Positions 8,068-17,166 of a DNA stretch of 64,000 nt are shown piece by piece; within the stretch, counting starts at the first letter, position 1; the number at the start of each line of letters is the position of its first letter. The notes below the pieces were generated by a model. It did not search any database. It had not been told where the DNA came from and worked only from the letters and a program-made list of their open reading frames with translations. Position numbers and translations under genes: made by a program. The DNA is from JADMIH01 sp036399775. Lineage in GTDB: Bacteria > Chloroflexota > Chloroflexia > QHBQ01 > JADMIH01. The stretch spans positions 281,188 through 345,187 of the forward strand of contig DASWMJ010000084.1 of NCBI GenBank assembly GCA_036399775.1. Direction: 5' to 3'.

Positions 8068-9594
8068 ATGGTCCCTAAGCCTCCCAAGAAGAGAGTTGTG
8101 GCGCTGCCGGAGTCTGCTGGCCGTGAGACGCGGGAGTTCCAGCAGATACCTGGGCCGGACCCCAGGCCGCAAGAGGCTGAATCTGTAAACTCTTCCCCCA
8201 TTCAAGATGAAGGCCCGCCGCAGGAGACCGTGCCTATGCCGGTAGCGGTCATGCCCACCGTCGCGTCCATCCAGGAGCCTCCCAACCGGCCCCCTTCTCT
8301 CCGCAGACGCCCAGCGCCGGTCACAGCCGAATACGAAAAGAGATCCGAGGAGGAGGCGCGCCCAGGCATCTTCACCACAGAGTTCCGGCGCGCCATGCCT
8401 GCCTGGGCTATGCCCCTGCTCACGTTCCAGCCCTTCAGCGTGTGGCTGGGTGCGCGCATCGGCCTCACGCTGCTGGCGATACTGGCGGGCCTCATGCTGC
8501 CGGGCATCGAGCCGAAGGGCACCGCCAACTGGTACGGCTCGCCCGGCGGCCCGGTCCTCACAGGCTTCGTTGACAGGGTAGCGGGGGTGTGGACGCGTTG
8601 GGACGGGCAGTGGTACCTCAAGATAGCCACCGAAGGCTACCGCGCCGACGACGGGTCCGCCGCGTTCTTCCCACTCTACCCCTGGATATTGCAGGGGGTG
8701 GGGTGGCTGGCGGGCGAGCGTTACGCGTGGGCAGGCACGCTCATATCGGCCCTCTTCTTCCTGGCCGCGCTCATGCTGCTGCACCGCCTCGCCCGCCTCG
8801 ACTCCCATACCGAGGACGCCAGCCGCACGGTCTTCTACCTTGCGGCCTTCCCTATGGCCTTCTTTTTCTGGGCCGTGTACAGCGAGTCGCTCTTCCTCTT
8901 CCTGTCGGTGGCTGCTCTGCTGGCAGCGCGCTCCCAACGCTGGTGGTGGGCGGCTGTGGCGATCTCTTTCGCCATCTGGACGCGCACCACCGGCCTGCTC
9001 CTCCTCCTACCCCTTGCGTGGGAATTATTCCGCGCCTACCGCCCCCCGATCCCGAAGGATCCGCGTGCCTTGCCTCCACCCCGTCCCCACAGGTTGAGCG
9101 CGCTGTCGCTGGCCCTGCCCGTTCTGGCGATCATAGGCCTGTTAGGCTGGGCAGCAGCTACTTTCGGGGACCCCCTGGCTTCCCTCAACGCGCAGACCGG
9201 CTGGAACCGCCGCTTCTCCTGGCCCTGGGAGACCGTAATCAACGCCGTCCGAGTGGCTACCGAGATGCCCTTCCAGTACCAGGCCGAAAACCAGAGCTGG
9301 ACCTACCTGGGCGCGTTCATACTGGCATTGGTGGTGGGCATATTATCGCTACGCTGGCTGAGGGGCAGCTACAGCGTCTACCTGTGGGCGGGCATCCTCT
9401 TCCCCCTCTTCTCGGCCACCCGCCTCAACCCTCTCCTGTCCTATCCGCGCTTCCTGGCCGTGCTCTTCCCTGCCTTCATGGTGCTGGCGCTGGCGGGCCG
9501 CAACCGCTACATCCACCAGATAATCACCTGGGCCAGCCTCCTCCTCCTTGCGCTGTACACGATACGATTCGTGAATTGGTACTGGGTGGCTTGA
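8068..9594 (+). CDS. PIG-V-like membrane mannosyltransferase
   Basis: 508 residues. About 115 Pro/Arg-rich residues precede a polytopic membrane domain of about nine or more hydrophobic helices. Directly after the first helix comes TRWDGQWYLKIATEGY, the loop with an acidic residue that marks GT-C enzymes of the PIG-V group, which transfer mannose from a polyprenyl-phosphate donor outside the membrane. FFPLYPW and a Glu in VYSESLFLF also fit. It probably glycosylates a lipid or surface polymer; the acceptor is unknown. The long cytosolic N-terminal extension is not usual for the family. It ends five bases from the convergent gpsA. Confidence 0.7.
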   Translation: MVPKPPKKRVVALPESAGRETREFQQIPGPDPRPQEAESVNSSPIQDEGPPQETVPMPVAVMPTVASIQEPPNRPPSLRRRPAPVTAEYEKRSEEEARPGIFTTEFRRAMPAWAMPLLTFQPFSVWLGARIGLTLLAILAGLMLPGIEPKGTANWYGSPGGPVLTGFVDRVAGVWTRWDGQWYLKIATEGYRADDGSAAFFPLYPWILQGVGWLAGERYAWAGTLISALFFLAALMLLHRLARLDSHTEDASRTVFYLAAFPMAFFFWAVYSESLFLFLSVAALLAARSQRWWWAAVAISFAIWTRTTGLLLLLPLAWELFRAYRPPIPKDPRALPPPRPHRLSALSLALPVLAIIGLLGWAAATFGDPLASLNAQTGWNRRFSWPWETVINAVRVATEMPFQYQAENQSWTYLGAFILALVVGILSLRWLRGSYSVYLWAGILFPLFSATRLNPLLSYPRFLAVLFPAFMVLALAGRNRYIHQIITWASLLLLALYTIRFVNWYWVA

Positions 9595-9599
9595 GAGAA

Positions 9600-10661
9600 T
9601 TACCCTTCCGGCCCTGCCACCCCCAACGACAAGAACTCGTCAGTAGGCTCCCGCGTCAGGAGGGAGTTTAGCCCATCGAGCGGCGCTTTGCCCTGGAAGA
9701 GTACCTGATAAAGCTGCTCGGTGATGGGCATCTCGATGCCGTAGCGGGCGGCAAGCTCCCTTGCTGCTACGGTTGTGGTTACGCCTTCTGCTACCTGCCC
9801 GCCCATAGCAACGCGCATCTCCTCCATCGTCTTACCCCTCGCAAGCTCCTGCCCCAGGAAGCGGTTGCGCGACAGGGGCGATGCGCAGGTGGCTATCATG
9901 TCACCCAGGCCAGCCAGCCCCGCGAAGGTGAACATCGTAGCGCCGGCAGCCACGCCGAGGCGGCCAATCTCCACCAGCCCTCGCGTGATGAGCGCGGCCT
10001 TCGCGGAGTCGCCTGCCTCCATACCGTCGGCCATCCCCGCCGCCATCGCGATAATATTCTTCAGCGAGCCTGCAAGCTCAATCCCTATCAGGTCGGGGTT
10101 TGTGTAAACGCGAAAGCGCCCCCCCGTGAGCGCTTCTTGTACGCGCTGGGCGGCCTCTACAGCGCCCGCCGCTACCACGCTTGTGGCGGGACGACCTGCC
10201 ACTATCTCCCTCGCCAGGTTTGGCCCCGATATAGCAGCCAACCTCCCCGCCCACTCCTCCCCAAGCTCCTGCCCCAGCACTTCGCTCATACGCAACAGCG
10301 TGCCAAGCTCCAGCCCCTTCGACGCGCTTACAATAATAGTTTCCTTCTTCTTCAAGTAAGGCTTAAGGTTAGCAATGTTGGTGCGCATAGTCTGCGATGG
10401 CACAACCATCAGGAGAATATCGCAACCGGAGAGGGCCTGCTCAACATCGGCGGTGGGGGTGAGGCCAGACGGGAACGGGTGCCCCGCCATGAATCGCTTG
10501 TTCTCGCCATCCGACGCGAGCGTAGCGGCTTCCGCCCCAGTGCGCGCCAGCAGGTAGGTAGGCGAGCCTTGCCGGGCGGTAAGTATCGCCAGCGTAGTGC
10601 CCCAGCTACCCGTGCCCACCACAGTCACATTGCCCTTGTGCGATCCCTTCTCACTTGCCAT
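9600..10661 (-). CDS. gpsA: Glycerol-3-phosphate dehydrogenase [NAD(P)+]
   Basis: 353 residues. It reduces dihydroxyacetone phosphate to sn-glycerol-3-phosphate, the backbone of membrane phospholipids. The N-terminal Rossmann motif GTGSWG is at 16-21; SASKGLE, SGPNLAREI, and the catalytic Lys in SLKNIIAMAAGM (about 205) follow, then GLAGLGDMIATC and SRNRFLG of the C-terminal substrate domain. Length and motif order are normal. GAGGGAG precedes ATG 10661. It is a single gene, tail to tail with the mannosyltransferase-like gene. Confidence 0.95.
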   Translation of the reverse strand: MASEKGSHKGNVTVVGTGSWGTTLAILTARQGSPTYLLARTGAEAATLASDGENKRFMAGHPFPSGLTPTADVEQALSGCDILLMVVPSQTMRTNIANLKPYLKKKETIIVSASKGLELGTLLRMSEVLGQELGEEWAGRLAAISGPNLAREIVAGRPATSVVAAGAVEAAQRVQEALTGGRFRVYTNPDLIGIELAGSLKNIIAMAAGMADGMEAGDSAKAALITRGLVEIGRLGVAAGATMFTFAGLAGLGDMIATCASPLSRNRFLGQELARGKTMEEMRVAMGGQVAEGVTTTVAARELAARYGIEMPITEQLYQVLFQGKAPLDGLNSLLTREPTDEFLSLGVAGPEG

Positions 10662-10693
10662 GCCTGCTCTCCCTCGCCACCCCTACCATCCCA

Positions 10694-10745
10694 TGTCATT
10701 CTGAGCGCAGCGAAGAATCTCGTCCCTCGCGCATCCTCTTGCCTT
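10694..10745. repeat. MITE-like element, half copy (copy 2)
   Basis: Only the left arm TGTCATTCTGAGCGCAGCGA and about 30 more bases are present; the matching right arm is missing. It lies between gpsA and the amidohydrolase gene. Confidence 0.75.
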
Positions 10746-10820
10746 TACATTATCACGCCTGATATACCATCCGCCCCGGCCCATAGCCAGCGTGCGGACA
10801 TTATAGCACAGCAGCCGTGA

Positions 10821-10851
10821 TATAATGTCCTGCCCAGAATAAGCCCAGGAG
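10821..10851 (+). promoter_or_regulatory. -10 box and ribosome-binding site of the amidohydrolase gene
   Basis: TATAAT at 10821-10826 and the Shine-Dalgarno AGGAG at 10847-10851 lie six bases before ATG 10858. No clear -35 box is seen. Confidence 0.5.
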
Positions 10852-10857
10852 TCAATA

Positions 10858-12483
10858 ATGCCCTCACGCCAACATATAAACCCAGAAATCACCGTCATCG
10901 AGAACGCCCACATCTACACGATGGACCATGCCGCGCCGCACGCCCAGGCCATTGCCATGCAAGGTGGGCATATCATAGCAGCAGGCACCACAGAAGAGAT
11001 AAAGCAGATACCAGGCGTCACGCGCAGGATAGACGCTCAGGGCAGGGCCATCATCCCCGGCCTGATAGACGCCCACATACACTTCCTCGCGTACTCTCGC
11101 AGCCTCAGCAAGATAAACCTGGATGGGGTGAGATCGAAGGTAGAGGCGTTGGAGCAGGTGGCGCAGAAGGCGCGGGAGCTTGGGCCGGGGCGCTGGGTGC
11201 TCGGTGGAGGGTGGAACCACAACCTCTGGGACCCCCCCGCCTTCCCCACGCGCCATGACCTCGATAGGGCGGCCCCTGAAAACCCGGTCTACCTCGACCG
11301 CAAGGACCTGCATAGCTGCTGGGTGAACAGCCTCGCCCTCCACAAAGCAGGCGTGACCGCTGACACCCCCGACCCGCCAGGCGCGGCTATCGGGCGAGAC
11401 GACGTGGGCGAACCCAACGGTATGTTCTACGAGAGCGCGGTCGCCATCATGCGCCGTGCCATAGACGAGGAACCGGATGATGCCTTGACCGTTATGCGGC
11501 ATGGCTTCGGCGTGCTGGCAAGCATGGGGGTGACCGGCTTCCACGACTGCGAGGGGCCGGACGCCTTCGCCGCCTTCCAGCAGCTAGACGCACAGGGCGA
11601 GATGGATATGCGCGTGGTCATCCTCCTGCCATATAACAGGCTGGACGAGGCAATCAGCCTGGGACTGCGGACTGGTTTCGGCTCGGAGAGGCTGCGGCTA
11701 GGCCCTGTCAAGATATTCAGCGACGGCGCGCTTGGCTCCAAGACCGCGCAGATGCTTGAGCCATACGAAGGCTACCCGAACGATTGCGGCATAGCAACTA
11801 TCCCCCAGGAGGAGATGGAGCAAGCCGTCATGCGTGCTGCCGTAGCGGGCATCCCCTCCGCCATCCATGCCATAGGCGATGCCGCTAACCGCCGCGTGCT
11901 GGACGCCTTCGAGAGGGCTTGCAAAGTCAACCCGAAACGTGATGCGCTCTTACATAGGATAGAGCACGCCCAGCTTCTCCACCCCGACGACATCCCGCGC
12001 TTCGCCCAACTGGGTGTCGTCGCGTCAATGCAGCCCATACACGCCACGTCCGACATGCATGCCGCCGACCGCCTGTGGGGAGAGCGCGCCCGCTACGGCT
12101 ACGCCTGGCGCAGCGTCCTGGACACGGGCGCGCTTCTGGCATTCGGCTCCGACGCGCCGGTGGAGACGCCCAACCCATTCGTGGGCATACACGCCGCCGT
12201 GACGCGCCAGGACGAGCACGGCCAGCCGGAGGGCGGCTGGTATCCCCAGGAGCGACTGACCGTAGAAGAAGCGGTGCGTGCCTACACCGAGAGCGCAGCC
12301 CGATCCGCACCCTATCTATCCGCGGTAACGGGCACCCTCACACCAGGCTCGGTAGCCGACCTGCTGCTGCTAGACCGCGACATCTTCACGGTAGACCCCT
12401 CGGAGATAAAGGACGCCCACCCCCTGGCAACCCTAACCGGCGGCAAAGCCATATACGACCCTAACGGTATATTCAGGAGCTAA
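10858..12483 (+). CDS. YtcJ-like metal-dependent amidohydrolase
   Basis: 541 residues of the amidohydrolase 3 (AepA/YtcJ) family. The TIM-barrel metal site is complete: HIHF near residue 72, FSDGALGSKTA, HAIGDAANR near 337, HRIEHAQ near 366, and the metal Asp in GSDAPVE near 430. The N- and C-terminal strands form the usual composite sandwich (PGSVADLLLLDRD near the end). Members hydrolyse N-formyl, N-acyl or cyclic amide bonds; the substrate is not predictable here. It is a cytoplasmic, stand-alone gene with its own promoter and a good ribosome-binding site. Confidence 0.85.
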   Translation: MPSRQHINPEITVIENAHIYTMDHAAPHAQAIAMQGGHIIAAGTTEEIKQIPGVTRRIDAQGRAIIPGLIDAHIHFLAYSRSLSKINLDGVRSKVEALEQVAQKARELGPGRWVLGGGWNHNLWDPPAFPTRHDLDRAAPENPVYLDRKDLHSCWVNSLALHKAGVTADTPDPPGAAIGRDDVGEPNGMFYESAVAIMRRAIDEEPDDALTVMRHGFGVLASMGVTGFHDCEGPDAFAAFQQLDAQGEMDMRVVILLPYNRLDEAISLGLRTGFGSERLRLGPVKIFSDGALGSKTAQMLEPYEGYPNDCGIATIPQEEMEQAVMRAAVAGIPSAIHAIGDAANRRVLDAFERACKVNPKRDALLHRIEHAQLLHPDDIPRFAQLGVVASMQPIHATSDMHAADRLWGERARYGYAWRSVLDTGALLAFGSDAPVETPNPFVGIHAAVTRQDEHGQPEGGWYPQERLTVEEAVRAYTESAARSAPYLSAVTGTLTPGSVADLLLLDRDIFTVDPSEIKDAHPLATLTGGKAIYDPNGIFRS

Positions 12484-12493
12484 CTATAAAAAT

Positions 12494-12568
12494 AGGGATC
12501 AGGGATCAGTATTGCTAATTCACTGACCCCTGATCCCTGATCCCTGATCCCTGATCCCTGATCCCTAC
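12494..12568. repeat. Heptamer repeat hairpin (CCCTGAT type)
   Basis: Two AGGGATC units, a spacer, then five CCCTGAT/TCCCTGA units pair as an inverted repeat between two convergent genes. The stop codon of the minus-strand gene (TAG, 12567-12565) lies at the edge of the repeat. Confidence 0.85.
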
Positions 12569-13437
12569 GTCCCCGAACGGTCGTTGCGCGTATCGCCTGG
12601 GTGGGGAGGCTCCCCGTCACCTGCCGTGTCGTCCTCATCGCCCAGCGCGCCGGTCTTGTAGTTGCCCTTCCGCTTCTTTGTGCCGGTCTCGGTGCCGCCG
12701 GACTCAGGCGACGCGGGCGCACCTGAGTCGTCACCCTCGTCGGCCATAGCAAGCGCTTCGTCACCCATCTTGTTGATGCGGTCCATAGCCTCATCGGCGT
12801 CGCGCTCCATGCCGGCCATCGCCTGGTCGAAGTCGCGGTCCATATTGGACTTGGCCTGCTCTGCTTCTCGGTCCATTGTATCCATCGCCTGCTTAGCCTC
12901 AGCATCCATGCCGTGCATGGCCTGGCTCACATCGTCCGCCACATCGTCCACTGCTTCCCCGGCTTCGTCGGCCAGATCGGCTCCCTCGGTAGCGCCGTTG
13001 TGGCTCATGCGCTGCACGTATTCCTGCGCCTTCTCCGCCCCCTGCTCCACTACCGACTTCGCCATCTCAGCGCCCTTCTCGGCTGCCGACCTGGCACGCT
13101 CCGCGCCCTCACCCGACACGGACTTTGCTTTCTCCGCGCCCTGCTCGGCCATACTCTTTGCCTTGTCCAGACCTTCCACTATAGCCTGGCGGCTGCGCTG
13201 GATAGTCTCCTCTATCTCCGGCCTGCGCTCCTCGACCATGCGTTGCGCCTGGACCGATAGGTCGTCCACGCGCCGCCCCAGGTCGTCCAGCCTCACACGC
13301 AATTCGTCGCGCATCTGCCGTGACCGTTCATTATTCGCAATAGCCACGGCCACCCCGACGGCAAGCGCGCCAAAGGCCACCGCGAGGCCTAATCCCTTCC
13401 CAAAGAGTTCTTCACCCGATGATCTCTCTCCAGCCAT
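12565..13437 (-). CDS. Helical, Ala/Glu/Lys-rich repeat protein with N-terminal membrane segment
   Basis: 290 residues; no enzyme family recognised. A hydrophobic segment (about 15-32, VAFGALAVGVAVAIANN) is followed by long amphipathic helices with 11-residue-like repeats: EQGAEKAKS, EKGAEMAKS, EQGAEKAQE, then AEQAKSNMDRD and MERDADEAMD units. The tail (about 230-290) is acidic and low-complexity. The pattern resembles YtxH-type and LEA-like stress proteins, so a membrane-associated, stress-linked coiled coil is a fair guess. AAGGAGGTAGG precedes ATG 13437. It stands apart from its neighbours. Confidence 0.6.
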   Translation of the reverse strand: MAGERSSGEELFGKGLGLAVAFGALAVGVAVAIANNERSRQMRDELRVRLDDLGRRVDDLSVQAQRMVEERRPEIEETIQRSRQAIVEGLDKAKSMAEQGAEKAKSVSGEGAERARSAAEKGAEMAKSVVEQGAEKAQEYVQRMSHNGATEGADLADEAGEAVDDVADDVSQAMHGMDAEAKQAMDTMDREAEQAKSNMDRDFDQAMAGMERDADEAMDRINKMGDEALAMADEGDDSGAPASPESGGTETGTKKRKGNYKTGALGDEDDTAGDGEPPHPGDTRNDRSGT

Positions 13438-13455
13438 TTCCTACCTCCTTATATC

Positions 13456-13508
13456 AGTTCCAAGTTCCAAGTACCGAGTGCTGAGTTCCTTACGTTTCAC
13501 GTTTCACG
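13456..13508. repeat. Heptamer repeat cluster (AGTTCCA, CACGTTT units)
   Basis: Period-7 units AGTTCCA, AGTTCCA, AGTACCG, AGTGCTG, then TACGTTT and CACGTTT run into the 3' end of the phosphorylase gene, where they encode its last residues and stop codon. Confidence 0.75.
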
Positions 13509-14345
13509 CATGCGTCCCACTATCCCCTTCATCAACCTTATGAAGCGTGGGCGAGATTCTTCGGCTACCAGCAGCACTTCTTCGTGGTTGACAGGCTCTT
13601 CGCTGCCTGCGAGAGCCATATTGGTGATATTGGATATACCTACAACCTTCATGCCACCATGCACCGCCACCAGCGTTTCCGGCACGGTAGACATCCCAAC
13701 CGCGTCCGCGCCCCACTGTCTCAGGAGGCGAAGCTCGGCCCCCGTCTCGTAGTTCGGCCCGGCGACTACTATGTATACGCCCCTCCGCAGAGTTATGTTG
13801 CACTCCGCCGCCACTTCCATAGCCAACTTTCGCAGGCCGAGGTCGTAGGCCGGGTTCATGGCGGGGAAGCGCGGCCCTAGCTCCGGGTCGTTCGGCCCCA
13901 TGAGCGGGTTGTGCCCTCCCCACCCCAGCATGTTGACGTGGTCCTCTATCAGCATCAGGTCGCCCGCCCGGAAATCGGGGTTGAGGCCCCCCGCCGCGTT
14001 GGTCACGACCAGCGTATGCGCGCCCAACGCCCGCATCACGCGCACCGGGAAAGTCACCTGCTGGAGGCTATACCCCTCATAATAGTGGAGCCGCCCCTGC
14101 ATCACAAGCACCCGTGTGCCCTCCAGCTCCCCCAGCACTAGCCTCCCCACGTGCCCTATAACCGAAGATTGAGCAAACCCCGGCACCTCCGAGTAAGGCA
14201 GCGAGGCCACAGCCTTCACCTCATCCGCCAGCGCCCCCAACCCCGAACCGAGGATGATGCCCACCTGCGGGGACCACCCTTCAGGCAGATAACGCCGAAT
14301 AGCTTCCGTCGTGAGCGTTATCCTCTCCCGCAAATCGTTTGCCAT
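13497..14345 (-). CDS. punA: Purine nucleoside phosphorylase
   Basis: 282 residues from ATG 14345; a longer frame to 14417 would run into the repeat element. It cleaves purine nucleosides with phosphate to base and (deoxy)ribose 1-phosphate in purine salvage. Visible motifs of the trimeric PNP family are GIILGSGLGALADEV, the phosphate-site QGRLHYYEGY, TNAAGGLNPDF, IEDHVNMLG, GPNYETGAELR with the base-binding Glu, and SNITNMA with the Asn that fits 6-oxopurines. It is therefore more likely an inosine/guanosine enzyme than an MTA phosphorylase. The last residues (RET-stop) are encoded by the heptamer repeat. Confidence 0.9.
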   Translation of the reverse strand: MANDLRERITLTTEAIRRYLPEGWSPQVGIILGSGLGALADEVKAVASLPYSEVPGFAQSSVIGHVGRLVLGELEGTRVLVMQGRLHYYEGYSLQQVTFPVRVMRALGAHTLVVTNAAGGLNPDFRAGDLMLIEDHVNMLGWGGHNPLMGPNDPELGPRFPAMNPAYDLGLRKLAMEVAAECNITLRRGVYIVVAGPNYETGAELRLLRQWGADAVGMSTVPETLVAVHGGMKVVGISNITNMALAGSEEPVNHEEVLLVAEESRPRFIRLMKGIVGRMRET

Positions 14346-14410
14346 ATGATAAGCCCCCTGATTTCTCTTACCCCGAATAACCAGCCGGATAGAATCGAAC
14401 CCTCTAGCCC

Positions 14411-14526
14411 CTGTCATTCTGAGCGAAGCGAAGAATCTCGCTCCTCGCGCATAATCTTGCCATTGGACCTCTAAGAATAAGCATATACGCGAGGGACGAG
14501 ATTCTTCGCTTCGCTCAGAATGACAG
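14411..14526. repeat. MITE-like palindromic element, copy 3 (complete)
   Basis: Begins CTGTCATTCTGAGCGAAGCG and ends with the inverted complement CGCTTCGCTCAGAATGACAG. The core has AAGAATAAGCATATACGCG. It lies between two minus-strand genes, directly upstream of the phosphorylase start. Confidence 0.9.
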
Positions 14527-14619
14527 GGATGCAGGGGTGGTTTGCCCCAAACAGTCCGACTTCACACCCGACCTTATACATTAGCGAACTTTGTGTTCTT
14601 CGTGTCTTTGTGGTTCAAA

Positions 14620-16932
14620 TCACGTAGCTAAACTAGGCGGCTCTTCCCTTTCGGGGTCGCCCACACCCCCGCCCGTCGCCACAGGATCGGTATTGGTAGT
14701 GTCGCCGGGGTCCGGCAGGCTGCCATTACCCACAGGCTTCCCATCGCGCTTCATAGACAAAGCTACCAACTCTGACAAATCCATCAGCCGTATCTTATCG
14801 CCCGCGTCCTTCCCCTTGATACCGTCCTCGAACATAGAGGTACAGAAGGGGCAGGCGGCGGCCAGGGTGGGCGCGCCCGTAGCCAGCGCGTCGTCCATGC
14901 GGTTGCGGTTCATGCGGCTGCCGACGTGCTCCTCTATCCACATGCGCCCTCCCCCCGCGCCGCAGCATAGCGCGTTGTTGCGCGTCCTCTTCATCTCCTT
15001 CAACTCCACGCCCGGTATCGCCTCAAGCACCGAGCGCGGCGCGTCGTACACGTCGTTGTAGCGGCCCAGGTAGCAGGGATCGTGGTAAGTGATAGCCTGC
15101 TCCACCCGGTTCGCCAGGGTGATGCGCCCCTCCTTAATGAGATAGTCCACGAACTCCGAGTGGTGCAGCACCTCGTAGTTGCCGCCGAACTGCGGGTACT
15201 CGTTCTTGATCGTGTTAAAGCAGTGAGGGCACGCGGTGATTATCTTCCTCACCCCGTAGGTGTTCATCACCTCGATATTCACCTGCGCCATCGTCTGGAA
15301 GAGGTATTCGTTCCCAGGGCGGCGCGCAGGGTCGCCGCAGCAACTCTCCTCCTTACCCAGGATGGCGAACTTCACCCCCGCCTCGTTGAGTATCTGCGCC
15401 AGCGACTGCGCGATACGCTGGTTCCGCACGTCAAACGATCCCAGGCACCCGACCCAATAAAGCACCTCTAAAAGCGGCTCGGACGATTGCGGAATTCGGA
15501 GTGCGGATTGCGGAGTCTCCGCGCCCTCTGGCGATTCCGCATTCCGCACTCCGAATTCCGCATTAGCGAATAGGGGTCGGCCTTGCTCTTCGGCCTGGGC
15601 TGCCATCTCCGCCAGCGAAGGCACGTCCAGGCCCTCGGCCCAGGCGTCGCGCTGGTTGGGCGAGAACTCCCATGGGTTGCCCTTCTGCTCAAGGTTGCGG
15701 AAGAGACGCGCCAGCTCCGGGGGGAAGCGGCTCTCCTGCATCACAAGGTAGCGCCGCATGTCGGTTATCTTGGGCACGTGCTCGATAAACACGGGGCACG
15801 CCTCCATGCAGGCGCGGCAGGTGGTACACGACCAGAGCGTTTCATCCATGATCCAGCCGCCCACAAGTGGCATCTCCTCTGCCTGGTGGGTGCCATCCTG
15901 CTCCGCGCCCCCGATCCTCTGCGTGGCAAGCTGCTGTAGGAAGCTCTTATTCTCGCGCTTCGCCATCGTAGCGGGTGCGACCTCCAGGAAGTGCTCTTGC
16001 AGGTCGAGTATCAACTTTTTGGGCGAGAGGGGCTTATCGGTCAGCCATGCGGGGCAGGCGTCCTGGCAGCGCCCGCACTCCGTACAGGTGTAAGTGTCCA
16101 TCAGGTCCTTCCACCCCAGGTCCTCTATCGCCGCCACCCCCAGCGTCTTCTCGTTCTCGATGCGCTCTTCTATGTCGGTGATAGGCTCCATCGCGCCCTT
16201 CGGCCTCAACTCGTAGAAGAAGACGTTGAGAGGCGAGGTGAATATATGCAGGTGCTTTGAGTAGACGATATAGACCAGGAAGCCCAGCACAATGCCCAGG
16301 TGGGTGAAATAGGCGATGCCATGTATCAACGTCTGCACGTCCCTATCCAGCCCTGAGAAGAGCGCGCCCATGCCCACCGAGAAGGGCCGCCAGTCGGCAC
16401 CCTCGTTCCCCAGGTTGATGCGTATGCCCTGCAACACGAGGGCTGAGATCATCAGCAGTGAGATAGCGCCCAGGATGCCGAGCGCGCCCAGGCTGTCAGT
16501 GAGGCGCTCTGGTTTGGTAACGAGCCGACGCCAGAAGAAGGAGGCCATCGCCACCAGCACCAGCACTTGCACGAGGTCAACAAAGAGGAGCCAGCCGGGG
16601 TTATCGTTGAAGAAGGGCACTTCCAGCCCAGGAAAAAAGCCCTGCGCGAAGAGGACCAGAGTGGTGACCTGGATAACCAGGAAGCCCCAGAAGGTGACGA
16701 AATGGGCGATACCCGCCACCGTGTACGACTTGCGGCTGTACATCCTGAACTGGCCCATGACGTACACGCCGAACAGCTTGAGTCGCGTGCCCCAGTTGCC
16801 GAACCGCTTGTTGTCTCTCCCCATGAGAGTGAATTGCAACAACTGGTTCGCCCGGAAAAGGAACCAGCCGACACACACCACCATCATCGCCACGAGAAGC
16901 GCGTACCAGTACCACTCCGTTGTAGGTACCAT
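14620..16932 (-). CDS. Membrane FeS/CCG oxidoreductase (heterodisulfide-reductase-like; candidate ETF:quinone oxidoreductase)
   Basis: 770 residues. The N-terminus (about 1-240) has about six membrane helices of the NarI/cytochrome-b type. Two 4Fe-4S motifs follow (CTECGRCQDACP near 281, CTTCRACMEACP near 366), then two CCG domains (SCCGDPARR with CPHCFNT; DPCYLGRYND with ALCCGAGGGRMW). This arrangement matches membrane proteins proposed to pass electrons from electron-transfer flavoprotein to menaquinone. That role is an inference; no etf genes are in the window. Residues about 456-483 are encoded by an in-frame heptamer-repeat hairpin between the FeS and CCG parts. The C-terminal tail is Gly/Pro/Glu-rich. 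Confidence 0.8.
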   Translation of the reverse strand: MVPTTEWYWYALLVAMMVVCVGWFLFRANQLLQFTLMGRDNKRFGNWGTRLKLFGVYVMGQFRMYSRKSYTVAGIAHFVTFWGFLVIQVTTLVLFAQGFFPGLEVPFFNDNPGWLLFVDLVQVLVLVAMASFFWRRLVTKPERLTDSLGALGILGAISLLMISALVLQGIRINLGNEGADWRPFSVGMGALFSGLDRDVQTLIHGIAYFTHLGIVLGFLVYIVYSKHLHIFTSPLNVFFYELRPKGAMEPITDIEERIENEKTLGVAAIEDLGWKDLMDTYTCTECGRCQDACPAWLTDKPLSPKKLILDLQEHFLEVAPATMAKRENKSFLQQLATQRIGGAEQDGTHQAEEMPLVGGWIMDETLWSCTTCRACMEACPVFIEHVPKITDMRRYLVMQESRFPPELARLFRNLEQKGNPWEFSPNQRDAWAEGLDVPSLAEMAAQAEEQGRPLFANAEFGVRNAESPEGAETPQSALRIPQSSEPLLEVLYWVGCLGSFDVRNQRIAQSLAQILNEAGVKFAILGKEESCCGDPARRPGNEYLFQTMAQVNIEVMNTYGVRKIITACPHCFNTIKNEYPQFGGNYEVLHHSEFVDYLIKEGRITLANRVEQAITYHDPCYLGRYNDVYDAPRSVLEAIPGVELKEMKRTRNNALCCGAGGGRMWIEEHVGSRMNRNRMDDALATGAPTLAAACPFCTSMFEDGIKGKDAGDKIRLMDLSELVALSMKRDGKPVGNGSLPDPGDTTNTDPVATGGGVGDPEREEPPSLAT
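15484..15566. repeat. Heptamer-repeat hairpin inserted in frame in a coding sequence
   Basis: Arms 15488-15507 and 15543-15562 are exact 20-base inverted repeats (TGCGGAATTCGGAGTGCGGA). The sequence has period 7 on both sides (GCGGAAT, TCGGAGT, GCGGATT, GCGGAGT). The 83 bases keep the frame and add a low-complexity segment (NAEFGVRNAESP, then ALRIPQSS) to the FeS oxidoreductase. Confidence 0.85.
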
Positions 16933-17166
16933 ACCGTGAGGCTCCTTAGTCTAGTGCTGAGTAACGAGTACCAGGTGCAGGCATGTACGTCAGGTAGGCA
17001 GGAAATTCGAGAAGGAGAGTTGCCGGTGCCCGGCGCAGCCTAAATGGGCGTAGCACGTTTTACGCCACGCGAGGATGATAAACCATCGAACGCGAAACCT
17101 CAAGTGGAGAAAATAACTGTGGGCGGTGGAAGTTTACAATTAGCCGTACCCTGGCTGAAGTCAAGC
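16933..17166. other. Intergenic region without a supported gene
   Basis: The part next to the oxidoreductase start has loose period-7 units (AGTGCTG, AGTAACG, AGTACCA). No gene, hairpin or motif beyond that was seen before the riboswitch promoter. Confidence 0.5.

Noticed and set aside
8050..9671. Open frames on both strands overlapping the PIG-V-like gene (minus 8050-8937, plus 8589-9671)
   Set aside because: Arg/Pro/Gly-rich translations without domains; the membrane protein in the other frame has clear helices and the family motif.
13497..14345. Methylthioadenosine phosphorylase that would complete the salvage route with mtnA
   Set aside because: The GSGLG start, ETGAELR and the Asn-containing SNITNMA motif fit 6-oxopurine PNP rather than MTA phosphorylase.
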